Below are positions 45,237 through 54,288 of a stretch of 64,000 bases of DNA, piece after piece. This DNA comes from Erodium maritimum (Eukaryota; Streptophyta; Magnoliopsida; Geraniales; Geraniaceae). Numbering within the stretch: the stretch's first letter is position 1; each line of letters opens with the position of its first letter. Made by a program: the position numbers and the translations under genes. Under the pieces are notes generated by a model. It worked only from the letters and a program-made list of their open reading frames with translations, was not told where the DNA came from and did no database searches. The DNA lies in NCBI GenBank assembly GCA_963921825.1, contig OY997596.1, positions 16,869,001-16,933,000 on the forward strand, read 5' to 3'.

Positions 45237-46625
45237 TTACTGTTTATGTCTTGGGTGGCCATGAGAGCCCGTACTTTACTGTCTCTGTCTTGGGTGGCCA
45301 TGAGAGCCCGTACTTTACTGTTTGTGTCTTGGGTGGCCATGAGAGCCCGTGTTTTACCGTTGGTATCTTGGGTGGCCTTGAGTGCCCGTGGGGTTGTTGA
45401 ACCCGTGTTTTACCGTGGATGTCTTGGGTGGCCATGAGTGCCCGTGGCGTTGTTGAACCCGTGTTTTACCGTTGGTGTCTTGGGTGGCCATGAGTGCCCG
45501 TGGGGTTGTTGAACCCGTGTTTTACCGTTGGTGTCTTGGGTGGCCATGAGTGCCCGTGGGGTTGTTGAACCCGTGTTTTACCGTTGGTGTCTTGGGTGGC
45601 CACGAGTGCCCGTGGAGTTGTTGATCCCGTGTCTTTACAGTTGGTGTGTTTTGGGTGGCCGTGAGTGCCCTGTGGGGTTGTTGAGCCCGTGTCTTTACTG
45701 TTGGTGTGTCTTGGGTGGCCATGAGTGCATGTGAAGTGTTAGACCGATGTTGTTGCTGTTTGTTGAACTTTGCTTGTGATTGTGATTGTGGTTACCTGAG
45801 GTTGGGGGCCCGCTTCATAATAACGGGGGTCCCGTGATCGCACGCGTATGCATGTTTAGACGAGGTAGGGAGCCCGCCTGAGAGTAAAGGGGTCCTGGCC
45901 GCGCGTGTGTGGTGGTAACAGGTCGACAGCCTGATCCGACTTTGTGTCGGGAAAAGTGCGACAGGTCGACCGCCTGATCCAACCGTCGTGTTGGGAAAAG
46001 TGCGACAGGTCGACCGCTTGGCCTGACAGGGATTGGTAAAGTGTGTGGGGACTGAGTAGCTGGAGTGCGATCCTTTCTGATTTTGTTTGGTGTGTGATCT
46101 TTTGTGATCTTGGGTGTTGCGTGGTTATCTTTTGGGTCTTTGGAGGAAGTCGTCAATCGTTGTGTCGGGTTTACATTACGTGTCCGAGTGTTGAGTAGGT
46201 TGAGGAAAGTAACGGTTTGTGTGTCCGTCGGGTTACTTGAGTTTGGGGATAGTAGTCCCCGGTGTTGGGTTTGGTGCTAGTGTTACCGACATTATCTGCT
46301 AAGTATGCCGTAGTCAGTCTGTTATCCGTGGTGGTGAGCGAACGCTCACCCCTAGCTGCTTTTCCTACAGGTACTGGTCGCGGGGTGGACTAGGTTAGCT
46401 TCCGAAGCTTGAAGAGCTAGGAGCGGCAGTCCGGTTTACTTTTGAGTCTAGCGACGTATACCTTGTATTTTGTTCACTTGTTGGGATGTACTTTTGAGTT
46501 GTAAATAATTATGTTGGTTAAGTAAATGGTGGTTTTAAAGTGATTTATTTAAAAGATTTGAAAATGTTTTATTGCTTTAAAAGTTCGCGTTCCGGGTTCG
46601 GTTCTACTAAATTTAGGGCGTGACA
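45237..46625 (+). repeat. G3 5' LTR, second part
   Basis: The host LTR resumes with TTACT and passes through the 38-58 bp array (45242-45740), a GC-rich block (45805-45910), the GTCGAC array (45910-46020), and the conserved GTGAGCGAACGCTCAC hairpin followed by CTTTTCCTACAG (ends 46370), to GGGCGTGACA. Confidence 0.9.
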
Positions 46626-46628
46626 GCT

Positions 46629-46640
46629 TGGTATCAGAGC
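46629..46640 (+). other. G3 primer-binding site
   Basis: TGGTATCAGAGC lies three bases after the LTR end, complementary to initiator-Met tRNA. Confidence 0.93.
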
Positions 46641-47330
46641 TCGAGGTTTCACACCTCGGACTGTATGTCAATTATGGGGGAGAGTCGAGTCAGTAAAGTC
46701 CCGTCGTGCGTTGGGTACGCAAGTCGGAAACCGTGTGTAGACCCGTAGTGTCTTGAGTCTTGGTTGTTGTTGTGTGTATGTGCATTACGGTCATTACTGG
46801 CATACTGTTTGTGTGTGTTGCGTGAAACTTTTTTAAGCTGTCGCGACTCGACTCAGGGGCGCCCCTGTAGTCGAGCGTGACGGTGTTGATATCAAGTGGG
46901 TACAATGTATTTCGGGGACGCCTGGACCGGGTTGTAACTACGTGATGTCAAGAAATGAGGTTTTTAATGAAGTGGAGAAAGTTTTAAAATTGGTTGGCCC
47001 TGTGGGCATGTTTTATTTGGATTGGCCATGTGGGCGTGTTTTGACTTTGGTTGGCCCAGTGGGCATGTGTTGTTGTTGTTTGGTCGTGTTGGCTTGTGAT
47101 TGAGGTTGAGTGACCCGATTTGGTCTGTGAGTCGTTGTGCGGTCGTTTGAGTTTTCCTTTACGTATTATTATAAATTTAAATATTAATAGCGTGAGGGGT
47201 GTGACGTTTTAGTAATAAGTACGTTAGGGTAGACGTAGACCGTGTGAACGCTAGTGTATTTGAGCATGTTGTCATTATATAAGTTCGCAAACTAAACGTT
47301 TGCGTGTATCCGTGCAGAGGATACCGACAC
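46641..47330 (+). other. G3 leader
   Basis: Untranslated stretch before gag with no protein-like frame. It is related to the minus-strand G1 leader (for example GGTACAATGTA...TTCGGGGACGCCTGGACC), but lacks the palindrome cluster. Confidence 0.75.
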
Positions 47331-48705
47331 ATGACTCGTGGCAGACGAGGACGATCAGCCATGACACGGGGATGGGCACCCGCGCGAGGCAGGCGGGGAC
47401 GGTCAGCAGGGACACCAGGACGGGTGCCCACCGTTGAGCCCGCTGAGTACGCGGAGGCCCAGGGTACTCTTGTCGGAGAGGACAGGAAGAGCGACACGAG
47501 ACCTTCTACGGGCACGCCCAACGTCCAGCCGGTCGCAGACACTCCCACCACGACCGCCCTGGACGAGCTGACCAGGATAGTGTAGAGTTTGGTGGCGATC
47601 ATCGCCAGTAGAGAGTCGGCATCGCCAGCTCCGGAGACAGCAGCGATCCCAGCGAGGCCCGTTCAGGCCGAGGACCATACGGCCCGGACACTACTGACTT
47701 TTTGAAGCTGGGCATACCCACATTTTTCGGGGAGCTGAACCCCGACCTAGCCGAGAGATGGCTGGAGCAGGTCACGCGGGACCTGGACACATGAGGTATC
47801 GAGGATGGCCGCCGCAAAGTGTACTTTGCAGCTCATCAGCTGAGGGACAGCGCCTACCACTGGTGGGGGCGTGTGAGGGACAAAGTCGGGCACGACTACG
47901 GCATCTTCCAGACGGTCTTTCTGGCACAGTATTTCCCCGAGTCGGCTCGGTTGGACCGACATCGACAGTTCCTGGACCTGCAGCAGGATGGGATGTCAGT
48001 GGCAGAATATGAGGCCAGATTCATGGCCCTGACCAGATTCGCGCCAGAAATGGTGGCGACGGAGCAGAACTGTTGCCTGCGGTTTGAGGGGGGACTGAGG
48101 CCGGTGATTCGGGATCGAGTCCTCGGCTTGAGGTTGCGGGAGTACTCAGAGCTCGTGGACACTACAGCGACAGTGAAGCAAGGTATCCAGGACGCGGCCA
48201 AGACCCGTGAGGTTCGATAGCGGCCGACCAGTGTGGCCGGGCCGTCCGAGTCCCGAGATCCGAGGAGACAGAGGACCATGGGGTTCTTCCGGCCATAGGC
48301 TCAGCAGGGTGGAGCGAGACGGATGGGGTCGGTAGCATCAGTGGGGCCAGTCGCTTCAGAGAGACGGCTGAGATGCTTTGGCTGCGGGCAGCTAGGCCAC
48401 ATACAGCGAGAGTGTCCGATGGACACGGGGTCGAGAGCCGACGAGGCCAGGTTTTTCGGTGCGGCCGGTTTGGGCACACTATTGCCAGGTGCCATGAGCC
48501 GTTGGGGGCAACGTCAGCGCAGCGACCGCAGCAGTCGCGTACAGTACAGTCACCAAGGGGTCGCCCGCGTCAGGGTCAGCAGTCGAGGTTTTCGCAGCCG
48601 TCTACGAGCGAGCCAGTTCCGAGACAACAGCAGGGATCTGGGTATCCAGCAGTGAGTGCGCCGGGTCAGAGGCAGCAGGCGTCAGAGGGAAGAGTGTACG
48701 CAGTT
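47331..48705 (+). pseudogene. G3 gag, broken
   Basis: ATG 47331 (MTRGRRGRSAMTRG) is chosen because the N-terminus matches G1 and G2. The N-terminal region ends at TAG 47583-47585, a CAG in G1. A frameshift near 47695 and a TGA near 47793 follow. The capsid core is open in 47819-48220: AYHWWGRVRDKVGHD, AQYFPESARLDRHRQFLDL and VAEYEARFMALTRFAP. The first CCHC knuckle CFGCGQLGHIQREC is intact; the second (CGRFGHTIARC) has lost its first Cys and changes frame. Confidence 0.9.
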
Positions 48706-49066
48706 ACCGACTCCCGGGCCCCAGGATCCACTACCTACCGCGAGACCATTCAGGGTACGTGTTTATTGTATCATTTGTGGGCGTTATTCTTATTTGATAC
48801 CGGGGCGTCGCACTCGTTTATTTCGTTGAGTTGTGCTGAGAGGTTGGGGATGAGTTTAGAGCCGTTGAGTCCACCCCTGTGCCTAGACACCCCAGTTGGG
48901 GGTGGTGTATCGTTGACTAGGGTCTATCGTGCCTACGAAATTAGAGTCGCAGACTGTCATTGCCCTGGTGACCTTCTCGTGCTGGGAATGATGACCTTTG
49001 ATGTGATCTTGGGAATGGATTGGTTAGCGAAGTACCGAGTCAATATCGATTGTTACAGCGACGAGT
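48706..49066 (+). pseudogene. G3 aspartic protease region
   Basis: The frame (48373-49068) contains LFLFDTGASHSFIS, with the catalytic D-T-G-A, and later VLGMMTFDVILGMDWLAKY, the family's I-L-G-M-D-W-L motif. The domain looks complete and catalytically plausible. It cuts the polyprotein in working elements. The frame ends at TGA just after the domain (YSDE-stop), cutting it off from the RT downstream. It is the only protease in the window with its active site. Confidence 0.9.
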
Positions 49067-49187
49067 GATAGTGTCAGTAGGCAGTACGAAGGTGACGTGT
49101 GTTCTGGGTAGTAAGAGCGGGGTCCACCTGTCGGCGTTGTCCGCAGTGGAGGAAGTATCGGCTGTGCAGAGCTGAGAGTTACCGCGA

Positions 49188-50708
49188 GTGGTATGCGAGT
49201 TCCCCGAGGTCTTTCTTGAGGAGTTGAGTGGGTTGCCACCGGAACGTGAGGTTGAGTTCGGGATTGACCTGGTGCCGGGAACGGCAACAATATCGATGTT
49301 TCCTTACAGGTTTGCGCCGGCAGAGTTGACTGAGCTGAAGCGTCAGCTCGAGGAGCTTCAGGAGAAGGTATTTATCCGTCCGAGCGTATCGCCGTGGGGA
49401 GCACCTGCACTCTTCGTGAAGAAGAATAGTGGAGAGCTTCGGATGTGTATAGATTACCGGAAGCTGAACCGGGTTACGGTAAAGAACCGATACCCGATGC
49501 CGAGGATTGATGACTTGTTCGACCAGTTGAGAGGGTCGACCTGTTTCTCGAAGATCGATGTACGATCCGGATATTACTAGTTGCGAGTCCGAGAGGGGGA
49601 CGTCGCGAAGACTGCATTCCGGACACGCTATGGGCATTACTAGTTCTTGGTGATGCCGTTTGGACTGACGAATGCACCTGCAGCGTTCATGGATCTGATG
49701 AACAGTATATTCCGGCCGTACTTAGATCAGTTCGTGGTGGTGTTCGTAGACGACATCTTGATCTATTCGCAGAGCGAGGCGGCACATGAGGTACATCCGA
49801 GAACTGTTATGACCCTGCTACGCACGCATCAGCTATATGCCAACCTGGAGAAGTGCGAGTTTTGGCTCGCTGAGGTGAAATTCCTCGGTCACATTGTATC
49901 CCGTGACGGTATACTGGTCGATCCGTCAAAGATCGACGCGGTTTCGAAGTGGGCACGACCCACAAGTGTCTTCGAGATCCGCAGCTTTCTGGGGTTGGCA
50001 GGCTATTATCGGCGATTTGTCCAGGACTTTGCGCGACTAACCGCGCCGATGACTCAGTTGACGCGCAAGGGAGTCGGGTTTGCGTGGACAGAGGATTGTG
50101 AATGTGCGTTCACGGAGTTGAAGACTCGTCTGACTACTGCTCCAATATTGGTAGTGCTAGAGCGAGGTATCGGGTATGAGGTCTACTATGATGCGTCCGG
50201 GGAAGGACTGGGCTGTGTACTGATGCAGTTGGGTAGAGTTGTTGCTTATGGCACCAGGCAGTTGAAGACACACGAGCGCAACTATCCTACCCACGACTTG
50301 GAGCTAGCAGCAGTTATGTTCGCGCTGAAGGGCTGGTGGTATTATCTGTATGTCGAGGGGTTTCAGGTGTTCTCGGATCACAAGAGTCTCAAGTACATCT
50401 TTTCCCAGCGAGACCTGAACATGCGCCAGCGGCGATGGATGGAGCTACTTCAGGAGTACAACTTTGAGCTACACTACCATCCGGGTAAGGCGAACGTGGT
50501 CGCCGACGCCTTGAGTAGGAAGTCGGTTCCGAGTCTTGCTAGCATATCAGTCCGAGAGTGGGACATGATGGGGGAACTGAGCACGTTCGGGCTCGAGCTA
50601 GAGGAGATTACTGGTGGCGTGGCCATGTGCTCACTGGTGGCTCATCCCTCGCTACTTGCCCAAGTGTTGGAGGCGCAGTCGGAGGACGTCGAGATGTCAA
50701 AGATCTGA
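49188..50708 (+). pseudogene. G3 reverse transcriptase and RNase H
   Basis: The RT fingers and palm run [34 protein letters not shown] and [11 protein letters not shown] to TAG (49578-49580). A second TAG lies near 49641-49643. The frame reopens at [15 protein letters not shown] with FVDDILIYS; the catalytic VDD codons are at 49746-49754. RNase H follows in frame: [41 protein letters not shown] and [20 protein letters not shown], with all acidic residues present, unlike G1. The frame stops at TGA 50706-50708. Two nonsense codons in RT disable it. Confidence 0.93.
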
Positions 50709-50719
50709 GAGAGGGTCGT

Positions 50720-51580
50720 CAGTAGTGACGAGGTGGTAGGCTGGGAAATCAGTGCTGATTGGGGGTTACGGTATCGAGGAGGGTTGTTCGTGCTAGGCAA
50801 CTGTAGAGACGACGTGTTGCGAGAGTCACATCATTCGCGTCTTACCGTGCACCCGGGGGGCACCAAGATGTACCGTGACATCAGGCGACACTTCTGGTGG
50901 CGCGGGATGTAGAGAGCTGTTGCGGTATTTGTGTCGAGGTGTCTTGTCTGCCAGCAGGTGAAGGCCGAACATCAGCGTCCCGCTGGATTATTGCAGCCAC
51001 CGTCGATCGCCCAGTGGAAGTGGGAGCATGTCATGATGGACATCGTGAGTGGACTGCCAAGATCGCCGAAGGGACACGACGCCGTATGGGTAGTAGTCGA
51101 TCGGTTGACCAAGTCGGCCCATTTCCTGGCTATGAGGATGACTGATCCGGTGGACAAGTTGAGCAGCCTGTACATTCAGGAGATAGTGCGTCTCCATGGG
51201 GTCCCTGTGTCGATAGTGTCTGACAGGGATCCTCGTTTCACGTCCAGATTTTGGCCGAGTCTGCAGACTGCGTTGGGGACCGAGGTTCTACTCAGTACAG
51301 CACACCATCCCCAGACAGACGGTCAGTCCGAGCGCACTATTCAGATCTTGGAAGACATGATGCGGGCATGTGTGCTGGATTTCAGGGGATCATGGGAAAC
51401 CCACCTGCCGATGGTCGAGTTCGCCTACAACAATAGCTACCAGGCCAGTATTGGGATGCCACTGTTCGAAGCGTTGTATGGGAGGCCGTGTCGATCGCTA
51501 GTGTGTTGCGCAGAGGTGGGGGACAAGAGTCTGCTGGGCCAGATCTTGTCAGAGAGACGACAGAGAAGGTCGCGCTGATA
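50720..51580 (+). pseudogene. G3 integrase zinc finger and core
   Basis: The zinc finger spans about 50825-50955 ([24 protein letters not shown]...CLVCQQ) with a TAG near 50910. The core is open in 50931-51578: MMDIVSGLPRSPKGHD (first Asp), SIVSDRDPRFTSRFW (second Asp) and AHHPQTDGQSERTIQ (Glu), the D,D-35-E pattern of Gypsy integrases. WETHLPMVEFAYNNSYQASIG and EALYGRPCRS follow. The core is catalytically intact by residue, but its frame is cut on both sides. Confidence 0.92.
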
Positions 51581-52095
51581 CGCGAGCGGTTGAAGACTGC
51601 GCAGAGTCGGCAGAAGAGCTATGCCGATAGACGACGTCGACCTCTTGAGTTCGAAGTCGGGGATCACGTGTTCCTGAAGGTGAGCTCGAGGAAGGGTCTG
51701 GTACGGTTCAGACGCAGCGGGGCAAGTTAGCCCTGCGGTACATTGGCCCTTTCGAGATCTTGAGCAGAGTGGGAGCAGTGGCTTATCGTCTGACGTTGAC
51801 ACCGCAACTTTGGAGAGTTCATAACGTCTTCCACGTGTCCCAATTGCGACAGTACAATGCGGACCCCTCCCACGTCATTGAGTGGACAAATATCGAGGTG
51901 GCTGACGATGTCTCCTATGAGGAGCAGCCGGTTTGGATCATGGACACACGGGAGTAGGTCTTGCATGGCAAGGTTATCCGCTTAGTACGGGTGCAGTGGA
52001 GGCATCACGTGGATGAGTTGACTTGGGAACACGAGGACGAGGTTCGGGCGAAGTACCCCGACTTTTCGACTCCCGAGGTACGTCTATTTTAAATT
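51581..52095 (+). pseudogene. G3 integrase C-terminus and chromodomain, broken
   Basis: LEFEVGDHVFLKVSSRKGLVRF, FHVSQLRQYNADPSHVIEW and YEEQPVWIMDTRE are visible in two frames. The chromodomain is cut by TAG at 51955-51957, where G1 has CAG. Past the stop VQWRHHVDELTWEHEDEV continues, and a small deletion near 52070 shifts the end. It targets integration in working elements; here it is not functional. Confidence 0.88.
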
Positions 52096-52110
52096 TCGCG
52101 GACAAAATTC

Positions 52111-52127
52111 TTTTAAGGGGGGTAGAT
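52111..52127 (+). other. G3 polypurine tract
   Basis: TTTTAAGGGGGGTAGAT lies directly before the 3' LTR start. Confidence 0.9.
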
Positions 52128-54288
52128 TGTAAGAATCACTCCCGGTCAACGCCAGTCAAACCTGCGAAAAACAGGAAAATTTAAAAATTTTAAGACAGAC
52201 ACTTATTTGAACCTAAAATTGACCCCGAGGGTCATACCGGACTTAAGTGACCCCGTTATCGACCAAAGTGAGTTCCGGGGGGACTCAGGGAAACTTTCTG
52301 ACTAATTTGGGAAATGTTGACTTTTCGCTGGAAAAGTCAACTGAGCGACGTTTTGGTCCATTCGAGGTCTGTTTTGGATCCAAAAAGCTTAGCCGTCGTC
52401 GCAGCGGTCCGAGTTCAGCCGTTCCCTTGTAGCCCGTCAAGTTTCTTAATTTCTTGGAAAAAGTGCCCGTGCGGGGCCCATAACGTCCGAATTTCGCGAA
52501 TCTGATTGAAAAATATCTAGAAGATATTTTCCTAAAAAGGTGTGGGACCCACTTGCCACTTGTCAAACAAGTGGTGGTGTTAGGTTTTTGGACAAGACAA
52601 GGGAGACTACATCGGGGGGGGGGGGGGGTTCGGCTAATTCAAAAAAAAAGGAAAAAAATAGGTTTTAGAAAGAGAAAGAACAGAGAAGGAGAAGAGAGAA
52701 AAGAGAAGAGGTCTTGGAGGATTTGTGACATTTCCCTTCAATCAAACCTTTGGATCGTCTCAACGATAGAAGAATCGAACTCCCATCGACATTCTCTACG
52801 GTGAGCATATAACCGAATTTCGATTTGCTTAAGTTTGAAAGTTAGGGTTCGAGTAAAACTAGTAGTTTATGGTGGTATTGAGGTGTGGGGTTCGTTGGAG
52901 ACATTTTGGAGCGAAGATTGAACGTTTTCCAGTGACCGAGAGCTGGGGGGAGCTCCGGCCACCGTGTGTGGTGGCTGGCCAGCCATGGGGTGGCTGGCCG
53001 GAGCTAGGGCCGGCCACCACCATGGTGAGTCGGGCCATAAATGGACCTAGCCACCCACGGCCAAGGTTTTCCGGGTGGGTCCCACATGCTCGGGTGTTCG
53101 GGTTTCGTGTTCGTGTGGTTTAGAACGTTCCCAAGTAATTAATCCACACCCGGATCGAAATTTGGAATTAAATTGTGAAAGTTGTAATTGACGGGTTTAG
53201 AAACTTTAAACGCAAATTAAATTACTCGAAAGTCGGAATTTGATTCCGTCGAGTGCATAGGAACCCTTGAATTATTCTAAGAACGTAGAAACGAAAACGG
53301 GAATTTTCGGAGCCCCGGAAGGGCGTTTTCAAAACCCGGGCAGATTCGCCATGTCGGGCGAATCAGACTTTTCCGGGTCCATTATCGACAATGTCGAGTA
53401 ATTGGGGAGTTTGGGAGTGATCGACATTGACGGGGTTACTTTTCGGCGTCAAGTTTATTAAAATTCAGCTTATGCCTGCAAGATTAAAAGCGTTTAGAAG
53501 TGTGTTCTTTTTAGATCGTGCCGCTGACAGAGGAAAGGGAAAGCTAGGCGATTGACCGAGATCACGCCGGAGCTTAATTGTGCGCTTTTTGAGAAAGCAT
53601 ACGAGGTAGGGAAAAGTAGCCGGATCTCGGTCCTAACTAGGGAAAGTTAACAGTAGAAATGCATGTGACACTTGGGTGTTGTGGGTTAAGTAAGTTTATC
53701 GAATATTAGAAAGGCAGGCGACATCGGGTGGTGTCGTATGATACGGGAACGTATCGAACAATAGGAATGCATGTGACACTTAGTAGTGTCGTAGGAGCAG
53801 TGAACTTTCGATATTAGAATTATTGGAGGCATTTGGTTATGCCCGGAGGTTGATTGTTTAGTTTGTGTCTTGGGTGGCCATAAGAGCCCGTACTTTACTT
53901 GAGTTTGGGGATAGTAGTCCCTGGTGTTGGGTTTGGTGTTGGTGTTACCAACATTGTCTGATAAGTATGCCGTAGTTAGTCTGTTATCCGTGGTGGTGAG
54001 CGAATGCTCACCCCTAGCTGCTTTTCCTACAGGTACTGGTCGCGGGATGGACTAGGTGAGCTTCCGAAGTTTGAAGAGCTAGGAGCCGGAGTCCGGGTTT
54101 ACTTTTGAGTCTAGCGACGTATTCCTTGTATTTTGTCCACTTGTTGGGACGTACTTTTGAGTTGTAAATAATTATTTTGGTTAAGTAAATGGTGGTTTTA
54201 AAGTGATTTATTTAAAAGGTTTGAAAAGGTTTTATTGTTTTAAAAGTTCGCGTTCCGGGTTCGGTTCTACTGAATTTGGGGCGTGACA
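52128..54288 (+). repeat. G3 3' LTR, short form (2,161 bp)
   Basis: It runs from TGTAAGAATC to GGGGCGTGACA. Compared with the 5' LTR of the same element, it lacks about 990 bases of minisatellites: CGTACTTTACT (53889-53899) is joined to TGAGTTTGGGG, with TTACT as a shared microhomology. The W-boxes, donor-like GTGAGC (52801), 91 nt segment (53515-53605) and acceptor-like CTTTTCCTACAG (ends 54032) are all kept. It also has a run of 15 or so G near 52615. Confidence 0.92.
53515..53605 (+). other. Exon-2-like LTR segment (representative copy)
   Basis: This 91 nt segment, starting ATCGTGCCGC and ending CATACGAG, is preceded by a pyrimidine tract plus AG (TTCTTTTTAG) and followed by GTAGGG. The other well-kept copies are 9378-9467, 11325-11414, 20241-20330, 25003-25092, 27026-27116, 41479-41569, 43735-43826, 61024-61114 and 63623-63712, all 90-92 nt. 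It contains stops in all frames, so it would be untranslated leader. Splicing is inferred. Confidence 0.5.

Larger units (their letters stand above)
40139..54288 (+). mobile_element. Ty3/Gypsy chromovirus G3, complete but defective (14.15 kb)
   Basis: The plus-strand order is 5' LTR (split), primer site, leader, gag, protease, RT, RNase H, integrase, chromodomain, polypurine tract and 3' LTR. It is inserted in the Ulp1-like gene. CCGTG stands on both sides (40136-40140, overlapping the first TG of the LTR, and 54289-54293), so the duplication is either this pentamer or only CCG. The protease is well preserved here but deleted in G1. Several stops and frameshifts make it non-autonomous. Confidence 0.93.
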
